A stretch of 15,432 bases of DNA from Mariprofundus sp. (GCA_030951095.1 JAUZQI010000182.1:1-15432); one strand, 5' to 3'. Shown: positions 1 to 7,710, counted from the first letter of the stretch. A program made the numbers and translations. The notes: generated by a model not told the origin, from the sequence alone.

Positions 1-13
1 ATAGTCTGTCGAC

Positions 14-19
14 TATACT
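14..19 (+). promoter_or_regulatory. Possible -10 box just before the dikinase gene
   Basis: TATACT matches the sigma-70 -10 consensus at five of six bases and ends seven bases before the ATG, which would give an almost leaderless mRNA. It overlaps a perfect 6-4-6 inverted repeat (ATAGTC-TGTC-GACTAT, 1-16). The -35 would lie outside the window, so this remains tentative. Confidence 0.2.
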
Positions 20-26
20 GTCATAT

Positions 27-2960
27 ATGATCGTTCGATTTGTATTGATATTTTTTCTGGCGTTGTTTGTGTCCGGCGGAGTGGTTTGGTCAGAAGTGGA
101 TGTGCAAACAGGACAGTTCCGGTCATGGATTGATCAGTTCAAACAATCACCACGTGGCCCGTTCGATAGCGTGAACTGGTTTTGTAAAGATGGGCTTATT
201 TTACCCCCCAAGAAATACGCCTGCCGAGAACATGGTGGCGGGATTCAACATGGGGTATGGAATTTCCGTACGATTCTGATGCGGGAGAACGGTTATCTTG
301 TCGGCAACCTGCTTTCTGCAATAAAACCGGAAGATTTTACAGGCCCTGATGCGCAGCTCGATGATTTGAAACAAATTCTGCTGGAACAGTTTTTGGTTCG
401 AGTGAACGATGGCTGGGTTTTTCGTCAGGCAAGGTTTTACCGTGGGGCGATACAGGCTGAAGCCGAGCAGGATGCGGCCAGTAAAATCCTGCTTGCCATG
501 TTGGGGGATCCTGTCTGGCTGACATCCGAACGATTTTTATTACTGCGTGAAGCTGCCCGTTTGCTACCCCTCTCCGTGGAGCCTGCGCTGGGTGTGAAGA
601 TTCGGCAGGCAGCCTCCGATATCTCGGAAAAAGACAATGAATTTCAGGCTCTGCGTGTCAAGATACACAGTCTTCCTGACCGGGGTGATTCGGCAAGTGT
701 ACGGGCCTATGCACGTAATCGTGGTCAGGTTGATTTGCAGGGCTTATATGAATCGCTGGCTACTGATCTGGATGCTTTATATGCGCCACGGGCATCTATT
801 CTACGGCTAAAGAAACTGGCCGCTGAGTCGACCAACCAGCAATTTAAACAGAAAATAGCAGAAACCATAGATGCACTTCATCAGGCCAACGGTATGACTG
901 ATGCCATAGCCGTAGCTACCTCCAGATCCCTCATATTTCGCAATATCCTGTTACACAAAAACAGTTATACGGTATACAACCGGTTGCGTTTGTTGCGGGC
1001 TTCACTGATTCTTGAGCAGGAAATTTATGTGCTGGGAAACCAGTTGATTAAAATTTCGGAAAGAACAAACCGTGCAACCCGCCTTGGCTGGTTGCGATAC
1101 CTGGGTGATGCATTGCATGCAACAGGATTATTATCTGACCGTCAGTGGCAATCAGCCCGTTCTGAATTGAAGATACTCATTCACAATGACGATATCAGTG
1201 TTCATGACTATTACACTGGCTTGCGTTATCTGGCGCGGGTCAGCGAGTGGGCTCAACGCACGTTGGAATTTCATTTCAATCACACTGTAAATCATTGGCA
1301 GCACTTAACGCCGCTGGCTCTAAACTTTATGCCTGAGCGCTTGCGCAGTAGCCCGCTGTTACCATTTACACGGATTCTGGATTCATTGGTTGCTGATGCC
1401 GGACGTCTCAGTGGCATTAAACACAGGGTTTTCGGGCAGGAAATAGCAACCGGTTTGCGTGCACTAAACCCGGGTATTCGTCGTGGAATATTGTTACAGG
1501 CTCCGGCAGCAGGGGAAGACATGCAGTCCGATGGGATCTATATGCTGGATGCGACCCGGCAGGAACTGAAGCCTGTGGCAGGTATTATTACCCGGGGTGA
1601 AGGAAGCTCTGTATCGCATGTGCAACTGTTGGCGCGTAATCTGGGGATTCCAAATATGGTTGTTGATGATACATTATTTGCAACGATTAAAGCCCATATT
1701 GGCGAACGTATTGTTATGGCGATCAGTTATCAGGGCATGATTTCCATCGAGCCTTACAGTTCGAAATGGGATGCAGTTTTTGGCAAGGAATTGATTGCCA
1801 GAGATATCATTACAGTTGATCTGAGAAAATTGAATTTGGCAGATACGGAACTGAGACCTTTGGACGAGGTTCGCGCTCGTGATTCAGGTCGGACAGTGGG
1901 CCCCAAAGCGGCCAATCTTGGGGAATTATTTCATTATTATCCGGATATGGTGAATGCGGGTATTGTGCTTCCATTCGGTGTATTTCGAAGGCACCTGGAT
2001 CAGCCATTTGAGCCGGGAGGCCCGAGCGTATTTGAATGGATGCAGTCTGAATACAGGCGCCTGGCACTGATCAGTAGCACCCCGCAAAGAAGCAGGGAAA
2101 CGCGATTATTCCTGGCTAATTTGCGTCAATGGATCATCAACAGTGATCCTGGCGAGCCTATTCGAGAGCAGCTTCGCAGCGCACTGCAGCATGAATTTGG
2201 CGAAGGGGGTCGTTATGGCCTGTTCGTCCGCAGCGATACCAATGTTGAAGATTTACCCGGCTTTAGTGGTGCAGGGTTGAATCTGACTGTTCCCAATGTG
2301 GTTGGCTTTGAGAATATCGTTACAGCAATTTTGCGTGTTTGGGCCTCACCATTTACTGATCGCGCCTTTGCCTGGCGGCAGTCATATATGCGAAACCCCG
2401 AACATGTATATCCGGCAGTGTTACTGATGAAGAGTTTTGCCTCTGAAAAGTCTGGCGTGCTTGTGACTTCAAATGTTGATAACGGAGATCGTCAATGGAT
2501 ATCGATTGCAACCAATGAAGGTGTGGGTGGTGCCGTGGAAGGACAGGCGGCAGAAGAACTCAGGGTACAACGAAGCAATGGTATGGTGAAACTTCTGGCA
2601 CAGGCATCTGCGCCTGAACGTGCTGGACTTAATCCACAAGGAGGCATGATCAGGCAGGCGGCCAGTGGTCGGGAGTATGTATTGCTTAAAGACGATATTG
2701 AGCAGTTACGCAGTCTGGTTGCTGATATGGAACGACGGTTCCCTTTACCGCGAAATGGTGATGGATTACCAGTTGTCGCGGATATCGAGTTCGGTTTCCG
2801 GCATGGGAAGATGGCACTGTTCCAGATTCGTCCTTTTGTTGAGAGTCGGCGTGCAAGCCGTAGCCTGGTATTGGTCGAAATGGATAGGCAATTGTTTGGA
2901 AGAGAAGAGACTAGGGTACAACTGGATCAGTCTCCAGTGGTATCGGATGGCTTGAGATGA
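27..2960 (+). CDS. Exported-looking glucan-water-dikinase-like (PEP-synthase family) protein
   Basis: The 977-residue protein has a mobile phosphohistidine domain followed by a C-terminal PPDK-type ATP-grasp domain. The His domain carries SSVSHVQLLARN, with the predicted phosphorylated His at residue 531. The ATP-grasp part shows GPKAANLGEL near 625, VLPFGVF, RSDTNVEDLPGFSGAG near 735 and FQIRPF near 932. This His-then-ATP order and the wording SHVxxxARN, LPFGVF and EDLPGFxGAG match plant alpha-glucan water dikinases better than PEP synthase (ATP domain first) or rifampicin phosphotransferase. There is no PEP/pyruvate barrel and no recognisable carbohydrate-binding module. Residues 80-480 are helix-rich and unrecognised. 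Residues 1-22 are hydrophobic and resemble a signal peptide or anchor. The only two cysteines (53 and 66) lie just after it, as expected for a periplasmic disulphide. That conflicts with ATP use. No Shine-Dalgarno is seen before the ATG. The stop overlaps the next gene by ATGA. The substrate is unknown. Confidence 0.85.
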   Translation: MIVRFVLIFFLALFVSGGVVWSEVDVQTGQFRSWIDQFKQSPRGPFDSVNWFCKDGLILPPKKYACREHGGGIQHGVWNFRTILMRENGYLVGNLLSAIKPEDFTGPDAQLDDLKQILLEQFLVRVNDGWVFRQARFYRGAIQAEAEQDAASKILLAMLGDPVWLTSERFLLLREAARLLPLSVEPALGVKIRQAASDISEKDNEFQALRVKIHSLPDRGDSASVRAYARNRGQVDLQGLYESLATDLDALYAPRASILRLKKLAAESTNQQFKQKIAETIDALHQANGMTDAIAVATSRSLIFRNILLHKNSYTVYNRLRLLRASLILEQEIYVLGNQLIKISERTNRATRLGWLRYLGDALHATGLLSDRQWQSARSELKILIHNDDISVHDYYTGLRYLARVSEWAQRTLEFHFNHTVNHWQHLTPLALNFMPERLRSSPLLPFTRILDSLVADAGRLSGIKHRVFGQEIATGLRALNPGIRRGILLQAPAAGEDMQSDGIYMLDATRQELKPVAGIITRGEGSSVSHVQLLARNLGIPNMVVDDTLFATIKAHIGERIVMAISYQGMISIEPYSSKWDAVFGKELIARDIITVDLRKLNLADTELRPLDEVRARDSGRTVGPKAANLGELFHYYPDMVNAGIVLPFGVFRRHLDQPFEPGGPSVFEWMQSEYRRLALISSTPQRSRETRLFLANLRQWIINSDPGEPIREQLRSALQHEFGEGGRYGLFVRSDTNVEDLPGFSGAGLNLTVPNVVGFENIVTAILRVWASPFTDRAFAWRQSYMRNPEHVYPAVLLMKSFASEKSGVLVTSNVDNGDRQWISIATNEGVGGAVEGQAAEELRVQRSNGMVKLLAQASAPERAGLNPQGGMIRQAASGREYVLLKDDIEQLRSLVADMERRFPLPRNGDGLPVVADIEFGFRHGKMALFQIRPFVESRRASRSLVLVEMDRQLFGREETRVQLDQSPVVSDGLR

Positions 2961-4228
2961 TGCGGTTCTGGTTGCTTGGGACTTCGTTGATTCTGCTGTC
3001 ATTCAATGTGCATGCCTTTCCGTTGGATGGGGCAACGGAAACTGGAATTGCCCGTTTGGAAGGTTATCGGCTGGCTCAGCAGGGTAAGATACGGGGAAAT
3101 CGTGTACCAATAGGCGCTCAACTGGGAATGGATCAGGTTGATTTGAGGTTGCAAGGCCAATTTAAGCATGGTCTGCCAAGCTCTGATCCGGAGTTGTTGC
3201 AAGCTATTATCAAAATGTTGGGAGCTGATGCGCCCGATTACAGTATCAGTATTCTGGATTTTAGTGATATGGACAGGCCGCGTTATGCAGAATATCAGGC
3301 GAATGTGATTCGAAACCCGGGCAGTGTGGGTAAGCTGGTTGTAGCATTGTCGTTGTTTCAGGCGCTTGCCGATATTTATCCCGATGATATTGCTGCGCGT
3401 GAGAACGTGCTGCGAAACAGCCTGATTGTTGCCGATGAATTTATCCGGTCTGACCATCACACGGTACCTTTTTGGCATCAGGATACGATGCGGATGGTCA
3501 AACGACCATTGGTTGAGGGTGATGTTGCCAATTTCTGGACTTATCTGGACTGGATGTTGTCAGCCAGCTCCAATGCCGCTGCCAGCATGGTGTTCAAGCA
3601 TGTGATGCTGTTGCGCCACTTTGGCCGTGATTATCCGGTGAGTAGACAAGAAGAGCGTGATTATTTCAGCCGGACGCCAAAAAAAAAGCTCAGTGAAGCG
3701 TTGTTGGAGGCACTGCAGCATCCTGTGATCCGCAACGGTTTGGATCCTGACAGGCTCAGGCAAGGTGGTTTCTTTTCCCACACCGGCAAGCGACGGGTGC
3801 CGGGAAGCAACAGTATTGCTACAGCTAGGGAATTGATGTTTTATATTCTGAAGATGGAGCAGGGCAAGCTGGTTGATCGCTGGTCCAGCTTGCAGATCAA
3901 ACGCATGTTATACATGACCCAGTGGCGGATTCGTTATGCCTCTTCACCGGCCCTGAAAGATGCGGCGGTGTATTTTAAATCCGGTTCATTTTATAAATGC
4001 AAACCTGAAGAAGGCTTTGTATGTAAAAAATATATGGGAAACGTGCTCAATTTGATGAATTCAGTGGCCATTATTGAATCCCCGGCTGGATCTCCTGTGC
4101 TGGACTATATGGTTGTAGTTACATCAAATGTTTTGAAGAAGAACTCGGCTGTTGCTCAGCAGACGTTAGCGACGCGAGTGCACCGGTTGATGCAACATCT
4201 GCATCATGTGCATGCAGGGAAACGATAA
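2957..4228 (+). CDS. Secreted SxxK serine hydrolase (beta-lactamase/PBP-like fold)
   Basis: This 423-residue protein begins with a clear signal peptide (hydrophobic residues 4-18, likely cleavage after VHA at 20). The three signatures of the penicillin-recognising serine hydrolase superfamily are present in order: S123-V-G-K126 (nucleophile motif), S204-S-N206 and K341-S-G343. It should act in the periplasm on a peptidoglycan-like or amide/ester substrate. A stretch near 285-345 (IATARELMFYIL through YFKSGS) aligns with the two smaller hydrolases encoded downstream, so it is a distant member of the same family with an insertion between the second and third motifs. Cysteines 348 and 356, right after KSG, could form a disulphide. 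ATGA overlap with the dikinase gene implies translational coupling. Its 3' end overlaps the convergent hydrolase gene by 110 bp. I cannot say whether it is a peptidase, esterase or beta-lactamase. Confidence 0.8.
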   Translation: MMRFWLLGTSLILLSFNVHAFPLDGATETGIARLEGYRLAQQGKIRGNRVPIGAQLGMDQVDLRLQGQFKHGLPSSDPELLQAIIKMLGADAPDYSISILDFSDMDRPRYAEYQANVIRNPGSVGKLVVALSLFQALADIYPDDIAARENVLRNSLIVADEFIRSDHHTVPFWHQDTMRMVKRPLVEGDVANFWTYLDWMLSASSNAAASMVFKHVMLLRHFGRDYPVSRQEERDYFSRTPKKKLSEALLEALQHPVIRNGLDPDRLRQGGFFSHTGKRRVPGSNSIATARELMFYILKMEQGKLVDRWSSLQIKRMLYMTQWRIRYASSPALKDAAVYFKSGSFYKCKPEEGFVCKKYMGNVLNLMNSVAIIESPAGSPVLDYMVVVTSNVLKKNSAVAQQTLATRVHRLMQHLHHVHAGKR

Positions 4229-5165
4229 TTGTATCCATTTCACGGATGAGTTTTTGCATCCACTGTCCTCCTTTGGGATCTTTAGCGATTGCAACAGCAA
4301 TGTAGCGGCGACCATCATGCTCAATCAGGGCACTATCAGCATGATATGTGCGCCAGGTGCCTGATTTTCTGTATATCTCCAAATCGCTGTAATGCTTGGC
4401 TTTCAGACCTTTGACAAACTTATGGTTTATGGCTGATTCAGAGAGGATTTCTTTCATTTCATGTGAATATTTTGGTGAAACCAGCTGTCCGGTTTCTAAC
4501 ATATAATAATAGCGAGCAGTTTGAAGGGCAGTGGCACCATGCGAGAGGTGGTGAAGTGGGTCGCGATGGAAAGCGGTGCTGCCGGCATATTCTTTGCCTA
4601 CCCAAAGGCCGCCATTGTGGTTCGGGTCATAGAGCTTGTATTTGGGGGATTCCAGTACTTTGTTGATATAATTTCCACCCACCTTCCTTATCATTTTCGT
4701 AGCCGCTTGGTTGGATGAATGGCGAATCATGTTGGTCATCGTTTTACGTAAATCATTATTCAACGGTAATTTGCCTGCAGAGATGCGCTCGAATGCAGCT
4801 AAAAGGATTGCAATTTTAGGCATACTTGCAGCATACATCATTTCATCACCATTGATCTGTGCCATACTGGGTGTAGCTGGGTTGGTGACATCGACCAGGG
4901 CAACAGATAATCGTTTATCACGGATTGCGCTGGTTAAATGCAGTGATGCAATATGTTGTTCCAGCATTTTCTGCATTTTCGGGTTGGTATGGTTGCGAAT
5001 TGCAGGATAGTTTTTTTCCAGTTTGATGGTTGTGCTTTTATGGTTGTTGATCGGATGGTGGGAGTGTTCAACAGAAATAGATTTGTGGGGAGCAAGCATA
5101 AAAAAAAGCAGACCGGTCATTAATCTGAACCACACTTTTAATGCCATACGTGATTTGTGTGCCAT
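4119..5165 (-). CDS. Secreted class-A beta-lactamase-like serine hydrolase, copy 1
   Basis: The 348-residue product has a hydrophobic N-terminal segment (about residues 11-25) preceded by basic residues, fitting a signal peptide. It carries S114-M-P-K117 within a Y-A-A-S context, S150-S-N152 and K267-S-G269, the three motifs of class A beta-lactamase-type enzymes. I see no clear ExxLN omega-loop motif between the second and third motifs (that part reads DPNHNGGLWVGKEYAG), so efficient beta-lactam hydrolysis is doubtful. A cell-wall peptidase or esterase role is equally likely. The first ATG is preferred because GGGGAAGG stands five bases upstream on this strand, while the second in-frame ATG has no such site. 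The mature part has no cysteine. It is about three-quarters identical by eye to the hydrolase at 6565-7506 over a 250-residue core. It is convergent with, and overlaps, the preceding gene. Confidence 0.82.
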   Translation of the reverse strand: MAHKSRMALKVWFRLMTGLLFFMLAPHKSISVEHSHHPINNHKSTTIKLEKNYPAIRNHTNPKMQKMLEQHIASLHLTSAIRDKRLSVALVDVTNPATPSMAQINGDEMMYAASMPKIAILLAAFERISAGKLPLNNDLRKTMTNMIRHSSNQAATKMIRKVGGNYINKVLESPKYKLYDPNHNGGLWVGKEYAGSTAFHRDPLHHLSHGATALQTARYYYMLETGQLVSPKYSHEMKEILSESAINHKFVKGLKAKHYSDLEIYRKSGTWRTYHADSALIEHDGRRYIAVAIAKDPKGGQWMQKLIREMDTIIVSLHAHDADVASTGALASLTSAEQQPSSSSKHLM

Positions 5166-5170
5166 TCATG

Positions 5171-5178
5171 CCTTCCCC
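5171..5178 (-). promoter_or_regulatory. Ribosome binding site of hydrolase copy 1
   Basis: On the minus strand GGGGAAGG lies five bases before the ATG at 5165. It supports that start over the in-frame ATG six codons later. Confidence 0.5.
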
Positions 5179-5198
5179 GCCGAAACAACCATTTCGAC

Positions 5199-5228
5199 TG
5201 TACAAGCCATGCCATCATACGCCATAAT
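5199..5228 (+). promoter_or_regulatory. Candidate promoter of the MFS transporter gene
   Basis: TGTACA (5199-5204, four of six) and CATAAT (5223-5228, five of six) are 18 bases apart. The start point would fall near 5235, one or two bases from the ATG at 5237. A leaderless transcript would explain why no Shine-Dalgarno is visible. Confidence 0.3.
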
Positions 5229-5243
5229 CATCCGTCATGTCAA
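5214..5243 (-). promoter_or_regulatory. Sigma-70 promoter of hydrolase copy 1
   Basis: Read on the minus strand, TTGACA (perfect -35, 5238-5243) is followed after 18 bases by TATGAT (five of six for -10, 5214-5219). Transcription would begin near 5207, giving a leader of about 42 bases. The -35 lies inside the inverted repeat at 5233-5248 and overlaps the start codon of the divergent transporter gene, so firing of one gene may interfere with the other. Confidence 0.6.
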
Positions 5244-5248
5244 TGACG
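5233..5248. promoter_or_regulatory. Inverted repeat, possible operator/start-codon hairpin
   Basis: CGTCAT-GTCA-ATGACG is a perfect 6-4-6 inverted repeat. It spans the -35 of the minus-strand hydrolase promoter and both candidate ATG codons (5237 and 5243) of the plus-strand transporter gene. It could be a protein-binding operator shared by both genes or an RNA hairpin at the transporter start. Confidence 0.35.
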
Positions 5249-6505
5249 CAAGACACAACTCAAAACCGACCCCTGCTCCGTTGTGTGTTCCTGTTCACAA
5301 ATTTTTTTCTGATTATTGCTGCATTGTATCACCTTAAACCGGCCAGCCGTTCAATATTTTTGGAGGTGCTGGGCAGTGGTTTTTTACCCTATGTATGGAT
5401 AGCGACAGCTCTGACTCTTGGTTTGATAGTCTCTTTCTATTACCGTTTGATTGCACGCTTTTCACGATTGCATGTGGTCGTTGCAACAGTATCCATCATT
5501 ATCGTATTGCTGACCGCATTTCGCCCATTGCTTGCACATCCTGAACCGATTACAGCTTTTGGATTTTTCATCTTTGTTGATATTCTCAGCGTGGTACTGG
5601 TGGAACAATTCTGGAGTCTCACCAATAGCATCTATTCCGAGCAGGAGGGCAAGCGCTGGTATGGCCTGATTGCAACCGGAGGGTTGGTCGGCGGTGTGGC
5701 AGGGGGGCAGGCCACAGATATGCTTATCAGACAAGCCGGCTTGCAGACCATTGATTTACTGCTAGTTGCCGCAGCTATTCTGTCGGGACTTATTGCGCTT
5801 ACGCTGCTGATGCAGCGAGCCGGCCTGTACCAGCATATCAGCGTTACAGCCAATGAGCGGGATATCGAAAAAGGCAGCTGGCGTGCCATTCTGGCTAACC
5901 GATATCTAAAATTGATTGCACTGATTGTGCTATTGGCGCAGATGGTTGGTCCACTGGTGGAGTACCAGTTTATGACCGTCATTGAAGCGACGCTGAGCGG
6001 TCGTGATGAACGTACCGCTTTTTTGGGCGAATTGTTCAGCCTGCTAGGGGCTGTGGCGATTGCCGTGAATGTGCTGATTGTGCCAGTTGTTCATCGCTGG
6101 CTGGGTATCATTGCCGGCCTGAGTGCGCAGCCGCTAGCCGTGTTTATCGGTTCTTTATTCTACATCACCTCCCCGAGTCTTGTTACAGGGTCAGCGCTCC
6201 AGATTGCTGACCGAGGGTTATCATATTCAATCAACCGTGCATCAAAAGAGTTGCTGTATGTTTCTGTCAACCCGCTGTTGATTTTCCAGGCCAAAGCATG
6301 GATTGATATGTTTGGTTATCGCCTGTTCAAGGTGCTGAGTTCATTCCTGATTCTGTTGTTGACGCAGTGGTTGCCATTCAGGGCATCCAGCGCAGATTTA
6401 ACATGGCTGGTGCTGCTGATTTGTATTGGCTGGGGGTTGGCGCTGGTTCTGCTAAGTAAGGAGCATGGGCGGAGAGTTTCAGCTATACGGAATACGCGGC
6501 AGTAA
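5237..6505 (+). CDS. Tlc/NTT-like MFS transporter (nucleotide-carrier family)
   Basis: This 422-residue integral membrane protein has about twelve hydrophobic segments, roughly at 14-32, 48-68, 80-98, 106-124, 143-160, 172-192, 222-242, 262-285, 287-310, 315-330, 362-380 and 388-407. Two stretches match the ATP/ADP-translocase-like branch of the major facilitator superfamily: FWSLTN...GKRWYGLIATGGLVGG (125-153) and RASKELLYVSVN (334-345), followed by QAKAWID and a YR. Characterised members exchange nucleotides in intracellular bacteria and plastids. Many free-living relatives have no known substrate, so nucleotide transport here is inference. The start is constrained by an in-frame stop at 5225, leaving ATG 5237 or 5243, neither with a Shine-Dalgarno. 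It is transcribed alone between two oppositely oriented hydrolase paralogues and ends in an intrinsic terminator. Confidence 0.75.
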   Translation: MSMTQDTTQNRPLLRCVFLFTNFFLIIAALYHLKPASRSIFLEVLGSGFLPYVWIATALTLGLIVSFYYRLIARFSRLHVVVATVSIIIVLLTAFRPLLAHPEPITAFGFFIFVDILSVVLVEQFWSLTNSIYSEQEGKRWYGLIATGGLVGGVAGGQATDMLIRQAGLQTIDLLLVAAAILSGLIALTLLMQRAGLYQHISVTANERDIEKGSWRAILANRYLKLIALIVLLAQMVGPLVEYQFMTVIEATLSGRDERTAFLGELFSLLGAVAIAVNVLIVPVVHRWLGIIAGLSAQPLAVFIGSLFYITSPSLVTGSALQIADRGLSYSINRASKELLYVSVNPLLIFQAKAWIDMFGYRLFKVLSSFLILLLTQWLPFRASSADLTWLVLLICIGWGLALVLLSKEHGRRVSAIRNTRQ

Positions 6506-6512
6506 AAGAACC

Positions 6513-6542
6513 CTGTTAGGCGGAGTCTCCTGACGGTTTTTT
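6513..6542 (+). terminator. Intrinsic terminator after the transporter gene
   Basis: CTGTTAGG pairs with CCTGACGG (eight pairs, two of them G-U) around an eight-base loop and is followed by six T. On the other strand the same stem is followed by GGTTCTTTT, so it may also weakly stop transcription of the convergent hydrolase gene ending at 6565. Confidence 0.7.
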
Positions 6543-6564
6543 CGATTTATTGTGTAATGGGCTG

Positions 6565-7506
6565 CTACATGATGCGTTTTGCAGAATACCGTGGTGCTTT
6601 CGCAACCTTGGTAGCGCTGCTCTGAGCTGCAAAGTCAGCATGCTGGAAAATAATGTTATCCATTTCACGTATCAATTGCGTCATCCAAACGCCGCCTTTT
6701 GAGTCATTGGCCAGTGCGACGGCAATATACCGGCGACCATGATGCTCAATCAGGGCGCTGTCGGCATGATAGGAGCGCCAGCTGCCTGACTTTCTAAAGA
6801 TTTTCGCGTTGGTGTCACTCAAGCCCTTGACGAATTTATGATTGATGCCCGGTTTGGACAAAATGGTTTTCATTTCGTGTGAAAAGACAGGAGAAACGAG
6901 GTCGCCGGTTTCCAGCATGAAATAGAAACGGGCGACCTGCATGGCTGTGGCTCCATGTGACAGGTGGTGTAGGGGATCGCGATGGAAGGCAACACCGCGG
7001 GCGTATTCCTTGCCAACCCATAGGCCACCGTTGTAGTTCGGGTCATAGAGTCTGTATTTTGGTGATGCCAGCACCTGGTTGATATAATCCTTGCCAACCT
7101 TCCTGATCATGGCGGTGGCATCTCTGTTGGATGAGTGGCGGATCATCTTTGTCATGGTCTGACGGGTATCGTTGTTCAGGGTCAGTTTGCCATGCGCAAT
7201 GCGCTCAAAAGCAGCCAGCAGGATAGCGATTTTCGGCAGGCTGGCCGCGTACATCATCTCGTCACCGTTGACCTGTGCCATGCTCGGTGCAGATGGGTCG
7301 GTGATGTCAACCAGAGCAACCGACAGCCGTTTTTGCCTGACGGCTTTGTCCAGATGGAGGTGTTTGATGCTGTTATCAAGTCGCTGCTGCAAATCAGGGC
7401 TGGAATGCTGGCGAATTGATGTATTTGTAGTATCCGAAGCGAAGGAATAAGCAGGCATCGTGATCATGATGCTACAGAAAAAGCCGAGCAGGAATTTTGA
7501 CGTCAT
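6565..7506 (-). CDS. Secreted class-A beta-lactamase-like serine hydrolase, copy 2
   Basis: The 313-residue protein starts with a textbook signal peptide (hydrophobic residues 5-19, likely cleavage after SFA at 23). It shows S89-L-P-K92, S125-S-N127 and K239-S-G241. The ORF could be extended to 7566, but the ATG at 7506 has AAGGAG six bases upstream and places the signal peptide at the N-terminus, so I use it. Like copy 1 (4119-5165) it lacks an evident ExxLN motif and has no cysteine in the mature part. The two proteins share long identical runs around the nucleophile (for example GDEMMYAAS, PKIAILLAAFERI) and around FHRDPLHHLSHGATA, and differ mainly at their ends. It is a periplasmic hydrolase of unknown substrate. 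The duplicate pair brackets the transporter gene, and this gene reads toward it. Confidence 0.83.
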   Translation of the reverse strand: MTSKFLLGFFCSIMITMPAYSFASDTTNTSIRQHSSPDLQQRLDNSIKHLHLDKAVRQKRLSVALVDITDPSAPSMAQVNGDEMMYAASLPKIAILLAAFERIAHGKLTLNNDTRQTMTKMIRHSSNRDATAMIRKVGKDYINQVLASPKYRLYDPNYNGGLWVGKEYARGVAFHRDPLHHLSHGATAMQVARFYFMLETGDLVSPVFSHEMKTILSKPGINHKFVKGLSDTNAKIFRKSGSWRSYHADSALIEHHGRRYIAVALANDSKGGVWMTQLIREMDNIIFQHADFAAQSSATKVAKAPRYSAKRIM

Positions 7507-7512
7507 GCGTAT

Positions 7513-7518
7513 CTCCTT
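7513..7518 (-). promoter_or_regulatory. Ribosome binding site that sets the copy 2 start
   Basis: AAGGAG on the minus strand, six bases before ATG 7506, decides against the longer reading frame starting at 7566. Confidence 0.75.
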
Positions 7519-7536
7519 GTTTTTTTCAACTGCTGC

Positions 7537-7566
7537 ATAGTAATAATGGACATGGTGAAGAATCAA
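7537..7566 (-). promoter_or_regulatory. Candidate promoter of hydrolase copy 2
   Basis: On the minus strand TTGATT (7561-7566) and TACTAT (7537-7542) are 18 bases apart, four of six matches each. Transcription would start near 7530, just upstream of the AAGGAG site. This location makes the longer reading frame from 7566 even less likely. Confidence 0.4.
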
Positions 7567-7710
7567 TCAGTGTACCTACAGCATGTATCATTTCGTCACA
7601 ATTTGTTCTATCTGGGGCGTATTTTATATGCATGTGGGCAAAATAAAGTGATATACCTTACATGTAGCATCTTCCTCGCATGAGTTGAAATAACACAGTG
7701 TGGATGCGAA

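Noticed and set aside
27..2960. Calling the first gene phosphoenolpyruvate synthase
   Set aside because: It lacks the C-terminal PEP/pyruvate barrel, and the His and ATP-grasp domains are in the opposite order to PpsA.
2999..3478. Minus-strand open frame (159 codons) opposite the first hydrolase gene
   Set aside because: It is antisense to the signal-peptide and SxxK part of a well-supported gene and shows no recognisable domain.
4199..4217. CTGCAT/ATGCAG inverted repeat near the convergent gene ends as a terminator
   Set aside because: It is only six pairs with no T-run on either strand, and it lies within the overlapping coding ends.
7507..7566. N-terminal extension of hydrolase copy 2 to 7566
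   Set aside because: It would bury the signal peptide. AAGGAG before ATG 7506 and the promoter at 7537-7566 argue for the shorter form.
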